A stretch of DNA of 64,000 bases from JAFMJV01 sp034436555 (GTDB lineage: Bacteria > Chloroflexota > Limnocylindria > Limnocylindrales > CSP1-4). Under the pieces are notes generated by a model, which saw only the letters and a program-made list of their open reading frames with translations, ran no database searches and had not been told where the DNA came from. Shown here one piece after another: positions 11,692 through 19,959 of the stretch; within the stretch, counting starts at the first letter, position 1; each line of letters opens with the position of its first letter. Both the position numbers and the translations under genes were made by a program. The stretch lies in assembly GCA_034436555.1 (NCBI GenBank), contig DAOTUU010000025.1, forward strand, positions 10,362 to 74,361. Direction: 5' to 3'.

Positions 11692-13095
11692 TTGACGGAG
11701 ATCCGGCTCAGCCCGCCGCTGCTGGCGTCGGCCGACGTCGTCGTGGTCGGGTCGGGGTCTGCGGGTGCCACCGCCGCGATCGCCGCGGCCCGCACCGGCG
11801 CTCGGACGCTGCTCATCGAGAAGCTGCCCTTCCTGGGCGGCACCAGCACCGCGGTCCTGGACACGTTCTACGGCTTCCACACGCCCGGCACCCATGCCAC
11901 CAAGGTGGTCGGCGGCATCCCCGATGACGTGGTCGCCGCCCTTCGGGCGCTCGGGCCGGTGGTGGAGCGGCCCAACACGTACGGCGCGGGCACGGGCATC
12001 ACCTATCACCCGGAGCACCTCAAGGTGGTCTGGGAGCGGCTGACGGAACAGGCGGGCGTGCGCACGCTGCTCCACGCGTTCCTCCAGCACGCGACCGTCC
12101 GGGATGGACGCATCGAGGAGCTGATGGTGGCCACCAAGGCGGGCCTCGCACGGGTGGCCGGCAGGGTCTTCGTGGATGCGTCGGGTGATGCCGACCTGTG
12201 CTTCCACGCGGGCTTCGGGTTCGAGACGGCGGGCGAGGTGGATCCCGCCCAGACGCTGACCACCACGTTCCGGATGGTCAACGTCGACTGGGCGGCGCGG
12301 CGGGCCATCGGCCGGGACGGACTGCACGCTCTGATGGCGGAGGCGGCCGAGGGCGGCGACTACCGGCTGCCCCGGCGGGAGGGATCCGACCACGCGATGA
12401 GCGTGGCGGGCATGAGCGCGACGGTCATGACGCGCCTCGCCTCGACCCGCCTGGATGAGGGCGGGCTGATCAGCGCGACCGACCCGTGGTTCCTCACGGA
12501 CGCGGAGGTCGCGGGGCGTCGCCAGGCGCTGGAGTACGCCCGGTTCCTGGTCGACCGCGTCCCGGGCTACGCGGACGCGTCGCTCGCGGGGCTGTCCACC
12601 CAGGTGGGCGTCCGGGAGACGCGGCGGGTGTTCGGGGATGCGCGGCTTACGCGCGAGGATGTCCTGGGCGCTCGTCGCTTCGCCGACGAGGTCGGCCTGT
12701 GCGGGGCGCCCATCGAGGACCATCAGGGCGGCGCCGACACGCGCTGGGCCTACCTGCCCGATGGCGAGGTCGTGGGCATCCCCTATCGGACGCTGCTCGT
12801 GCGGGATGCCGCGAACGTGCTCGTCGCCGGCCGCTGCTTCTCGGCCACCCACGACGCCCACGCCTCGGTCCGCTCGATGGCCCAGTGCATGGCCATGGGC
12901 CAGGCCGCGGGCACCGCGGCGGCGCTCGCGGTCGCCAGCCGCGCGGATCCCCGGGACGTCCCCGCCCATCGGCTGCGGGCGCGCCTGCGCGCCGATGGCG
13001 CCGTGCTCGACCTGGCCGCACCATCGTCGGCCGCACCATCGTCGGCCGCCCCTCCCGCCCCCGTGCGCACGCCCAGCCCAGGAGCATCGTCATGA
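11692..13095 (+). CDS. FAD-dependent oxidoreductase (FAD_oxidored family)
   Basis: A 467-aa flavoprotein. DVVVVGSGSAGATAAIAAA (GxGxxG at residues 20-25) and the acidic ribose-binding end LLIEK mark the FAD Rossmann fold. GGTSTAVLDTFYGFHTPG is typical of the FAD_oxidored group (PF12831-like) that also contains sugar-acid and ketosteroid-type dehydrogenases. NVLVAGRCFSATHDAH and MGQAAGTAAALA close the FAD site near the C-terminus. Start TTG 11692 is the only one that clears the SDR stop, since the ATG at 11686 runs into TGA. The last 30 residues are a low-complexity A/P/S tail that contains a 15-bp tandem duplication. The ATGA overlap with the next gene indicates one operon. The substrate is unknown; oxidation of a sugar or polyol is suggested by context only. 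Confidence 0.85.
   Translation: MTEIRLSPPLLASADVVVVGSGSAGATAAIAAARTGARTLLIEKLPFLGGTSTAVLDTFYGFHTPGTHATKVVGGIPDDVVAALRALGPVVERPNTYGAGTGITYHPEHLKVVWERLTEQAGVRTLLHAFLQHATVRDGRIEELMVATKAGLARVAGRVFVDASGDADLCFHAGFGFETAGEVDPAQTLTTTFRMVNVDWAARRAIGRDGLHALMAEAAEGGDYRLPRREGSDHAMSVAGMSATVMTRLASTRLDEGGLISATDPWFLTDAEVAGRRQALEYARFLVDRVPGYADASLAGLSTQVGVRETRRVFGDARLTREDVLGARRFADEVGLCGAPIEDHQGGADTRWAYLPDGEVVGIPYRTLLVRDAANVLVAGRCFSATHDAHASVRSMAQCMAMGQAAGTAAALAVASRADPRDVPAHRLRARLRADGAVLDLAAPSSAAPSSAAPPAPVRTPSPGASS
13015..13044. repeat. 15-bp tandem duplication in the FAD oxidoreductase tail
   Basis: GCCGCACCATCGTCG occurs twice in tandem (13015-13029 and 13030-13044) and encodes AAPSS twice. The unit is a multiple of three, so the frame is kept. 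It resembles the 15-16 bp tandem arrays found in several intergenic regions of this window. Confidence 0.8.
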
Positions 13096-14054
13096 CGTTC
13101 ATCCGCACCGTGCTCGGGGACATCGCGCCCTCGGAGCTCGGCATCACCTACAGTCACGAGCACCTCGCCATCGCCGCAGGCCGGATGACCGAGCGGTCGC
13201 CCGACTTCCGGCTGGACGACCCGGCCAGGGCGGTCGACGAGCTCGCGCCGGCCCAGGCGCTGGGTCTGCGGTCTGTCGTGGACGCGATGCCCTGTGACGC
13301 GGGCCGGGACGCCGAGCTGCTCGCTGAGATCAGCCGCCGCAGCGGCATCCACGTCATCGCGTCCACCGGCGCCCACGCCGAGCGCCACTACCCGGAGCGC
13401 CACTGGACGCTGCGACTGCCCATCGACGAGATGGCGGGCCTGTTCGCCGCGGACATCGACGTGGGTATCGACGCGCTCGACTACGGCGCCCCGGTGGTGC
13501 GGCGGACACCCCACCGGGCGGGCGTCATCAAGGTCGCGGGCTCCGCGGCGACCCTGGGCGAGCGCGACCGACGGGTGTTCGAGGCGGCGGCGCTCGCGTC
13601 GCGCGCCACGGGCTGCCCCATCCTGACCCACTGTGAGGGCGGCCGGGGCGGCACGGAGCAGGTGGCCTGGCTGACGCGGCACGGTGCCCGGGCGGAGCAC
13701 ATCGCGCTGTCCCACGTCGACAAGGTGGTCGATCGCGGCTACCAGCGGGAGCTGTGGGAGACGGGCGCCTGCGTGGAGTACGACGGCGCGTTCCGCTGGG
13801 CCGACCAGCCCAACGGCACCCTCCAGCTGCTGGAGTGGGCCGCGGAGGACGGTCACCTGGGTCAGGTCGTGCTGGGCCTGGATGCCGCGCGACAGGGCTA
13901 CTGGACCGCGTATGGTGGGTCGCCGGGCTGGGCGTTCCTGCTCGATGGGTTCACGCGCCGGATGGCGGAGCGCGGTCTCGGGGACCGCGAGCGGTGGGAG
14001 ATGTTCGTGGCCAATCCGGCGCGGCTGTATGCGTTCTCGGAGGTGCACAGGTGA
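13092..14054 (+). CDS. Phosphotriesterase-family metal hydrolase, likely lactonase
   Basis: A 320-aa amidohydrolase-fold protein of the PTE/PHP family. All binuclear metal ligands are visible: HEH at H22/H24, the carbamylated-lysine position K147 (GVIKVAG), H180 (LTHCEGG), H208 (LSHVDK) and D264 (LGLDAARQ). The leader MTFIRTVLGDIAPSELGITYSHEHL is the usual family N-terminus (shown here only as the start region). Known relatives hydrolyse lactones or sugar-lactones more often than phosphotriesters, and a lactonase fits between a dehydrogenase and KDG kinase/KDPG aldolase. The ATG overlaps the upstream stop (ATGA) and the stop overlaps the next GTG start (GTGA), so translation is coupled on both sides. 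No signal peptide; cytosolic. Confidence 0.88.
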   Translation: MTFIRTVLGDIAPSELGITYSHEHLAIAAGRMTERSPDFRLDDPARAVDELAPAQALGLRSVVDAMPCDAGRDAELLAEISRRSGIHVIASTGAHAERHYPERHWTLRLPIDEMAGLFAADIDVGIDALDYGAPVVRRTPHRAGVIKVAGSAATLGERDRRVFEAAALASRATGCPILTHCEGGRGGTEQVAWLTRHGARAEHIALSHVDKVVDRGYQRELWETGACVEYDGAFRWADQPNGTLQLLEWAAEDGHLGQVVLGLDAARQGYWTAYGGSPGWAFLLDGFTRRMAERGLGDRERWEMFVANPARLYAFSEVHR

Positions 14055-15121
14055 AGGACGCGGCTTCGCGCGTGGGTCCGTACCAGCCGGCGCCGCTGGC
14101 GACGTCGGTCATCGGGTCGCACGCCCGGCCGGGATGGCTGGAGGTCGCGGTCGCCGCGGCGGGCAGGGACGAGCTGGGCCCGGTGGACGTCCGGGAGGTC
14201 CTGGACGACGCGGTGGACATGGCGCTGCGCGACCAGGAGGATGCGGGCATCGACATCGTCTCGGACGGGGAGATGCGTCGCGCGGGCTTCTTCACGGCGG
14301 AGTTCTATCGCCACCTGACGGGTGTGGCGCCCCTCCCCTCCGACCGGCGGCTGGGCGCGTCCGGCCACGACCAGCAGCACCGCTTCCGGGTGGTGGAGCC
14401 GATCGCCGCGCCGGACGGGCTGGGCGTCCTCGAGGAGTTCCGGTACGCGCGCACCCGCACGGGACGACCCATCAAGGTCACCATCCCGGGGCCGTTCACC
14501 CTGTCTGGCCGGCTCACGTGGGGGGATGGCCAGGTCTACCCCGACCGTATCGCGGCCGCGGAGGCGTTCCTGCCCATCCTCGCCGCGGAGCTGGTGTCGC
14601 TGGCGGACGCGGGGGCGACCTACATCCAGATCGACGAGCCGTCTCCAGCCATCCACCCCGAGGCGTCCGATCGGTTCGCGGCGCTGTTCAACGCGGTGGT
14701 GGCGGATGTCCGGGACCGTGTCCGCGTGGCGGTCCACCTGTGCTTCGGCAACTTCCTGGGCCGGCCGCTCGCCAGGCGGCAGTACCGCCCCGTGCTGGAG
14801 CAGGCGCTCGCGTTCGATGCCCGGGAGCTGGTCCTGGAGTGGGCGAACCGGGAGATGGCGGAGCTGGACGTGGCTCGGGACGTGGCGGCCGCGGGCCGGG
14901 ACCTGGGCGCCGGCGTGATCGACGTGAAGTCCTACCACCTGGAGTCGGCGGACGAGGTCGCGGCCCGAATCGACGCGCTGCTCGCAGCCGGCGTGCCCGC
15001 GGACCAGCTGCTGCTCGTGCCCGACTGCGGTTTCAGCCAGACGGCACGCTGGGCCACGAGGCCCAAGCTGCGTGCGCTCGTCGCAGGCCGGGATCTGGTG
15101 CTCGGCCGCGCGGGCGCGTGA
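14051..15121 (+). CDS. MetE C-terminal-domain-like (cobalamin-independent) methyltransferase
   Basis: A 356-aa protein that matches only the catalytic C-terminal barrel of MetE, about half the length of the full enzyme. The Zn ligands are all there: H229 and C231 (VHLCFGNF), E263 (LVLEWAN) and C326 (PDCGFSQTA). DIVSDGEMRR and YIQIDEPSP are the conserved barrel strands. Family members move methyl groups to a thiol, but stand-alone MetE cores often use other donors or acceptors. A complete MetH is encoded 5 kb away, so this is probably not the housekeeping methionine synthase. It is the last gene of the SDR-FAD-PTE operon; GTG 14051 overlaps the upstream stop, with GGAGG about 9 nt before. A role in demethylating an operon-specific substrate is speculation. 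Confidence 0.85.
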   Translation: MKDAASRVGPYQPAPLATSVIGSHARPGWLEVAVAAAGRDELGPVDVREVLDDAVDMALRDQEDAGIDIVSDGEMRRAGFFTAEFYRHLTGVAPLPSDRRLGASGHDQQHRFRVVEPIAAPDGLGVLEEFRYARTRTGRPIKVTIPGPFTLSGRLTWGDGQVYPDRIAAAEAFLPILAAELVSLADAGATYIQIDEPSPAIHPEASDRFAALFNAVVADVRDRVRVAVHLCFGNFLGRPLARRQYRPVLEQALAFDARELVLEWANREMAELDVARDVAAAGRDLGAGVIDVKSYHLESADEVAARIDALLAAGVPADQLLLVPDCGFSQTARWATRPKLRALVAGRDLVLGRAGA

Positions 15122-15193
15122 CCCTCGCGGAGCCCTCGCGCAGGGGGTCCGCACCCACCGATCTCGACTCGCCTGGATGGCATCCGGAACGCC

Positions 15194-15262
15194 GAACCGT
15201 GGACCACCGAACCGTGGACCACCGATCGGCGGGGCACCGATCGGCGGGGCACCGATCGGCGG
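15194..15262. repeat. Intergenic tandem array of 15-bp units
   Basis: Two copies of GAACCGTGGACCACC (15194-15208, 15209-15223) are followed by two full copies of GATCGGCGGGGCACC (15224-15238, 15239-15253) and a partial third. The two unit types share the frame GA-CGG-G-ACC and the same 15-bp period. The array lies in the 432-bp gap (15122-15553) between the MetE-like gene and the META protein gene. The rest of the gap is GC-rich with further copies of short GGTGCACC/GGTGCATCC-like words and has no credible ORF. Confidence 0.85.
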
Positions 15263-15553
15263 CGAGGGCGGGCCTGGTCCACCCGGTGCACCACCGGACG
15301 GTCGGGGGACGCTCCGTCGGCCGATCGGTGCACCTCGCGATCCAAGCGTCCGCGCCAGGCCCCGATCGGTGCGCGGGGCGGACCATCCGACGAGCGGACC
15401 GGGTGCCGTCCGCCCGGTGGTGCATCCGATGCACATCCGGGCGCACCGGGTCGGAATCCGTGCGCGCCGGGTCGGACACGCGGACGGCTGCCTGCCCGCG
15501 GAGGTGGCGAGCGACACTTCCCCAAAGTACGACCGCGGCCTATCATCCACGCC

Positions 15554-17080
15554 ATGGAGCGACTGCTGCGTGCCGCCCTGGCGGCCACCCTGTCCATCCT
15601 GCTGGTCGCCGGCGCATCGCTGGCGGTCATGCAGGCAGGCCCTGACGACCTCGCCACCCTCCAGGCGGCGCCCTGGACGCTGAGCGAGCTGGACGGCGAG
15701 TCGATCGACGCGAGCGCCGGGATCACGGCCGCCTTCGGCGCGGACGGATCGCTCAGCGGCTCCGCTGGCTGCAACACCTACTCGGGCGACTATCAGACCG
15801 ATGGCGCCATCCTCACGGTCGGCCCGCTCGCCTCGACGCGCAAGGCCTGCGAGGACCCGGTCATGCGGACCGAGGACACCTTCCTGGACCTGCTCCAGAA
15901 CGCCGGCACGTGGTCGCTCGACGGCGGCGCGCTGGTCATCACCGCGAGCGATGGAGGCGTCCTGCGGTTCGGTGGCGACACGGGCGAACCGGCGGCCTTC
16001 GCAGGCACCGACTGGCAGCTGCGCAGCATCAGCGGGCAGGATGTCCCCGCCGGGATCACCGCGAACGCCGTGTTCGCCGAGGACTTCCGGATCGCCGGCA
16101 ACGCCGGCTGCAACCAGTACTCCGGCGACTATTCCATCGACCAGGCCGCGATCGCGATCGGCCCGCTCGCCGCCACCCGCAAGCTCTGCGACCAGGCCGC
16201 GATGGACGTGGAGAACGCGTTCCTCAACGGCCTGGAGCAGGTGAGCACGCTGGACATCTCCGGTCAGACCCTGACCCTCTCGTCCGCGGACGGCAGCATC
16301 CAGCTCGTGCTCGAGGCGGGCGGCGGCCCATCACCGGCGGTCGCGCTGACCGGCACGACCTGGTCCCTCGTGGACCTCGACGGTGAGCCCGCGGTGGTCA
16401 CCGACGGCGTGACCGTGACGTTCGGTGACGACGGCTCCATCAACGGGTTCGGCGGCTGCAACACGCTGTTCGGGGACTACACCGTCGACGGCGAGGCACT
16501 GACCGTGACGGGCCTGGCCGCCACCCGCAAGTTCTGCGACCAGGCCGTGATGGACCGCGAGGCGCTCGTGATGGCCATCCTGACCGACGCGGTCAGCGCG
16601 ACCATCGAGGACGACGAGCTGACCGTCACCGCGAACGACGGCGCGGAGCTGATCTTCCAGGCGGGCGGCCCGGTGCAGCCGACGCCCGGCCCGGTGGAGA
16701 CGGCCGGACCGCAGCCGACGGCCCCTCCCGCCACGGCCGTGCCCACAGGCTCCATCGTGGGTCCCACCTGGGTGCTCACGACGCTCATGGACCAGCCGAT
16801 GCCGAAGGGCATCATCGATGTCACGGTCTCCTTCGCGACTGACGGCACCCTGTCGGGCAACGGCGGCTGCACGGACTACACGGGCAGCTACACGCTGGAC
16901 GGGGAGAGCATCTCGATCGCGGGCATCACGCCCGTGGGCGAGTGCGGCGATGCCGCGCGCGGGAGCATCCAGGAAGGCCTGCTCCAGATGATGCCGTTCA
17001 TGGACTCGGCCTCCATCGTGAACGGCGAGCTGCATCTCGGCAGCAGCTTCGGCATCTCCTCGACCTGGACCGCACAGTAG
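15554..17080 (+). CDS. Secreted protein with four META (HslJ-like) domains
   Basis: The 508-aa protein begins with a signal peptide (RLLRAALAATLSILLVAGAS). Four META domains follow at about residues 40-135, 148-245, 262-362 and 410-508. Each starts WxL.. and has a GCN-Y-G/GDY motif: GSAGCNTYSGDY, GNAGCNQYSGDY, GFGGCNTLFGDY, GNGGCTDYTGSY. The first three also have ATRKxCxxxxM, whose Cys may pair with the GCN Cys. A P/T-rich linker separates domains 3 and 4. The fourth domain is divergent (GECGDAA in place of ATRKxC). META domains are small extracytoplasmic folds, related to HslJ and to heat or stress resistance, of unknown activity. Four copies in one chain is more than usual. Monocistronic, followed by a strong hairpin. 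Confidence 0.9.
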   Translation: MERLLRAALAATLSILLVAGASLAVMQAGPDDLATLQAAPWTLSELDGESIDASAGITAAFGADGSLSGSAGCNTYSGDYQTDGAILTVGPLASTRKACEDPVMRTEDTFLDLLQNAGTWSLDGGALVITASDGGVLRFGGDTGEPAAFAGTDWQLRSISGQDVPAGITANAVFAEDFRIAGNAGCNQYSGDYSIDQAAIAIGPLAATRKLCDQAAMDVENAFLNGLEQVSTLDISGQTLTLSSADGSIQLVLEAGGGPSPAVALTGTTWSLVDLDGEPAVVTDGVTVTFGDDGSINGFGGCNTLFGDYTVDGEALTVTGLAATRKFCDQAVMDREALVMAILTDAVSATIEDDELTVTANDGAELIFQAGGPVQPTPGPVETAGPQPTAPPATAVPTGSIVGPTWVLTTLMDQPMPKGIIDVTVSFATDGTLSGNGGCTDYTGSYTLDGESISIAGITPVGECGDAARGSIQEGLLQMMPFMDSASIVNGELHLGSSFGISSTWTAQ

Positions 17081-17121
17081 GCCTCGCGGCCGCTCGCGGC
17101 GGCCGCCGGCACGTTGCCTGA

Positions 17122-17155
17122 CCCAGGGGGCGTCGCGCGAGCGGCGCCCCCTGGG
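17122..17155. terminator. Strong GC hairpin between convergent genes
   Basis: CCCAGGGGGCG (17122-17132) and CGCCCCCTGGG (17145-17155) are perfect 11-bp inverted arms with a 12-nt loop. The hairpin is about 40 bp past the META gene stop and 27 bp before the 3' end of the leftward cyclotransferase gene, so it can serve both. A T-tract is absent. Confidence 0.65.
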
Positions 17156-17181
17156 GATTCATGCGCCCCGGGGCGAATGAC

Positions 17182-18051
17182 TCACGGCTCGGAGATGCGC
17201 ACCTCGATCGCCTCCGGCCACAGTTTGCCGGTCAGCAGGAACGTGTCGGCCCCCGGCACCTTCGCGATGCCGTTGAGCACCGCTCCCCGGTCGGCCACGG
17301 CCGGGTCTGGCTCCAGCAGGCCATCGGCGTCCAGGGCGCCCGTGACCGCACCCGTGGCGGGGTCGATGCGCACGATCCACTCGGTCTCCCAGACGTTCGC
17401 CCACACGGCGCCGTCCGCACACTCCAGCTCGTTGAGACGCCCGAGCGGCTGGCCCCCCGCCGTCACCGAGACCTGGCCCAGCACATCGAACGTCGCCGGG
17501 TCCCGGAACGTGAGCCTGTCGGACCCGTCGCTCATCACCAGGCGCTCGCCGTCGAAGCAGAGCCCCCAGCCCTCGCCGGAGTAGTCGAAGGTCCCGGTGG
17601 GCGCCAGCGTGTCCCGATCGAACCGGAACGCCCTGCCCTCCCTCCAGGTGAGCTGGATCAGCTCATCGCCCACCTGCGCCAGACCCTCTCCGTATGCCGC
17701 GTCAGGGGTGTCCGCCGCCCGCAGCACCTCGCCCGTGAGCGGATCGACCTCGCGCACCTGGGACCGCCCGGTGAGGCCGGTGCTCTCCCACAGGCGACCC
17801 GCGTCGTCGAACAGCAGACCCTCGGTCCAGGCGGCGGTGTCGTGCGGCATCCGCCGGACCACCTCGTAGGCGAGTCGCGCGATGGGCCCGGCCGGGGGCG
17901 CCACCGTGGGGCCGGTCGAGGGCAGCGCGGCAGGTGTCTCGACGGCGTCGCCGGGCTCGGGCGATGGGACGCCCGCGCGAGCGGGCCCGGGATGTGTGAC
18001 ACCCAGCGCGAGGAGCAGGGCGATCGGGAGGGACGGGGGGACGGACCGCAT
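17182..18051 (-). CDS. Exported glutaminyl-peptide cyclotransferase (plant-type QC)
   Basis: The 289-aa product starts with a signal peptide (SLPIALLLALGVTHPGPARA) and a short P/T-rich spacer, followed by a five-bladed propeller of the plant/bacterial glutaminyl cyclase family. Diagnostic features are PHDTAAWTEGLLFDDAGRLW near the start of the domain, SDGSDRLTF, LNELECADGAVWANVWETEW and LNGIAKV. The family cyclises N-terminal glutamine to pyroglutamate, outside the membrane here. ATG 18051 is chosen because the signal peptide begins there; the frame is open upstream but runs into unrelated sequence. It is divergent from the DinB gene. Confidence 0.88.
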   Translation of the reverse strand: MRSVPPSLPIALLLALGVTHPGPARAGVPSPEPGDAVETPAALPSTGPTVAPPAGPIARLAYEVVRRMPHDTAAWTEGLLFDDAGRLWESTGLTGRSQVREVDPLTGEVLRAADTPDAAYGEGLAQVGDELIQLTWREGRAFRFDRDTLAPTGTFDYSGEGWGLCFDGERLVMSDGSDRLTFRDPATFDVLGQVSVTAGGQPLGRLNELECADGAVWANVWETEWIVRIDPATGAVTGALDADGLLEPDPAVADRGAVLNGIAKVPGADTFLLTGKLWPEAIEVRISEP

Positions 18052-18131
18052 CAGCACAGTCTGACGCAGCCGCGCCGGACGGCGGGTGTGCGAGGATTCC
18101 GGCGTCCCGACGGAGCACGAGGAGAGAACGG

Positions 18132-18650
18132 ATGACCGATTCCCGCGGCACGGACCTGATCGCCCGGATCGATTCCGCCGAGGCGCGCCTGGCCTCCCAT
18201 GCGGGACGGCCGCTGCCGGCCGGCCGGACCGAGCCGTCGCCCGGTGGCGAGGAGACCTGGCAGGCGTCCCAGGTGTGGGGTCACCTCGCGGAGTTCCCGG
18301 CGTTCTGGACGGCGGCGGCCAGGCGGGTGCTGGAGGCCCCCGCCGACGCACCGGCGAGCTTCGGCCGGACGGGCACCGACCCGAGCCGTGTGGACGCCAT
18401 CGCGGCGGCCTCCGGACAGCCGGTCGGGGAGCTGTTCGCGCGCTGTCGGGCGGGGCTGGACGACGCTCGCACGCTCATCGAGGGACTGTCGGGCGCCGAC
18501 TGGGACCGCGTGGGGATCCACGTCGTGCGCGGCGAGATCCCGGTGTCCGGGATCCTCGACGGGATGGTCACGCGCCATCTCGAGGAGCACGCCGACCAGC
18601 TCGACCGGCTCGCCGCGGCGGTCTCGAGCGGGGACCCCTCAGCCCGATGA
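18132..18650 (+). CDS. DinB-like four-helix metal-binding protein
   Basis: A 172-aa protein with the DinB/YfiT-like pattern: long helices and three histidines in the expected places, H51 (VWGHLAEF), H149 and H153 (RHLEEHADQLDRL). DinB-fold proteins bind Ni or Zn and include thiol (bacillithiol/mycothiol) S-transferases; the specific reaction here is unknown. ATG 18132 follows GAGGAGAG. The last 12 bases overlap the 3' end of the convergent MFS gene. Confidence 0.8.
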   Translation: MTDSRGTDLIARIDSAEARLASHAGRPLPAGRTEPSPGGEETWQASQVWGHLAEFPAFWTAAARRVLEAPADAPASFGRTGTDPSRVDAIAAASGQPVGELFARCRAGLDDARTLIEGLSGADWDRVGIHVVRGEIPVSGILDGMVTRHLEEHADQLDRLAAAVSSGDPSAR

Positions 18651-19907
18651 CGCGTCGCCCGCCGGGACGGGTGGCCGCGCGCGACCGGAGGGAAGACGGA
18701 GCGCCGGGACGAGCGCGAGGGCCACGAACAGCGCCGAGACGAGCCACAGCGGTCGGATGTCGCCGCCGGTCGCAGCCAGCAGCTGCGTCGCCAGCAGCGA
18801 CCCCAGGATCCCGGAGATGTACAGCGGGACGAGCGCCAGGTTGAGCACCGGTGACCGCACCTCCGGAGCGAGGCCGGTGGCGAGCGTGGTGAACAGCATC
18901 GACGCCGCGGTGGCGAACCCGACGCCCAGGAGCGCGTAGACCAGGGTGAACATCGCCAGCGACGGAGCGAGCGAGGCGAGCACGTTGCACACGCTGGCCA
19001 GGCCGATCGCGGCGATGAGCACCCGCCGATAACCGACGCGGTCCGCGACCACGCCGGCCGTGGGACTGCCGATCGCGGCGGCCAGGCCGTACGCGCCCGC
19101 CACGACGCCGACCGTGGTGGCGAGCATCAGGGCGCCGTTGAGCTCCTCCACGTAGAGCGCCAGGAACGGCAGCACCATGCGCTGGCCGATGAGCACGCAG
19201 AAGTACGTCACGAAGACGCCCCGCGCCAGCGGGGTCGTGGCGACCGCGTGGAGCGAGCGCCGCACGAGCGCCATCACACGGTCGCCGGAGCGCGGCCGAT
19301 CGGCGCGCTCGTGGTACAGCAGGAGCAGCATCAGCGTCACGCCCATCGTGAGCAGCGAATCCAGCAGGAACAGCGCCTGGACACCGTGCTCGTCGGCGAA
19401 CAGGCCGCCCACCGCCGGTCCGATCGCGAACCCGAGCGGAGCGGCGGTCCCCACGAGGCTGATGGCGAACCCGGTCCGCGCGCGGGGCACCCGGTCGGTG
19501 ACCTCCGACAGCATCACCCCGGTGTTGCCCAGGTTCAGGCCCACCAGGGGCACCAGCAGGAACACCTGCCAGATGTCCGTCGTGAACGCCAGCAGGCCGA
19601 ACATCACGGCCTCCACCACGGCGCTCCGGACGATGATGAGCTTGCGGCTGTAGCGCTCCGCCCAGGCCCCCCAGAAGGACACGAGCGGGAGACCGAACAG
19701 CATCGCCGACATGCTCAGGAACCCGACCGCCTCGGGAACCTTCGCCTCGGGGACGCCCAGGTCGCGGACGAGCAGGGGCAGGAACGCGAACAGGTGCCCG
19801 AAGGCGACGGTCTCCACGAAGCTCGCGATCACGAAGATCGCGACGAGACGCCGCCAGCCTTCGACACCCGCCTCCGGGTCGCCCGGTCGCATCACGGCGT
19901 GGGTCAT
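18639..19907 (-). CDS. MFS transporter
   Basis: The 422-aa integral membrane protein has about 12 hydrophobic helices. The loop 2-3 motif is weak (GAWAERYSRKLIIVRS) while the second half carries GVVADRVGYRRVLI. It looks like a drug- or metabolite-efflux permease; the substrate cannot be told. ATG 19907 gives the normal N-terminus (THAVMRPGDPEAGVEGWRR, then the first helix); the open frame upstream is antisense-like sequence over proC. It is the last gene of a leftward run after proC and converges with the DinB gene, overlapping it by 12 bp. Confidence 0.88.
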   Translation of the reverse strand: MTHAVMRPGDPEAGVEGWRRLVAIFVIASFVETVAFGHLFAFLPLLVRDLGVPEAKVPEAVGFLSMSAMLFGLPLVSFWGAWAERYSRKLIIVRSAVVEAVMFGLLAFTTDIWQVFLLVPLVGLNLGNTGVMLSEVTDRVPRARTGFAISLVGTAAPLGFAIGPAVGGLFADEHGVQALFLLDSLLTMGVTLMLLLLYHERADRPRSGDRVMALVRRSLHAVATTPLARGVFVTYFCVLIGQRMVLPFLALYVEELNGALMLATTVGVVAGAYGLAAAIGSPTAGVVADRVGYRRVLIAAIGLASVCNVLASLAPSLAMFTLVYALLGVGFATAASMLFTTLATGLAPEVRSPVLNLALVPLYISGILGSLLATQLLAATGGDIRPLWLVSALFVALALVPALRLPSGRARPPVPAGDASSG

Positions 19908-19959
19908 GCGCGCCGCCTGGCCATCCGGTGCGCGTCCGACCAGCCGCCGGTGGCGTCGA

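Noticed and set aside
15194..15262. Possible CRISPR array
   Set aside because: Units are directly abutting 15-mers with no unique spacers, and no cas genes are present.
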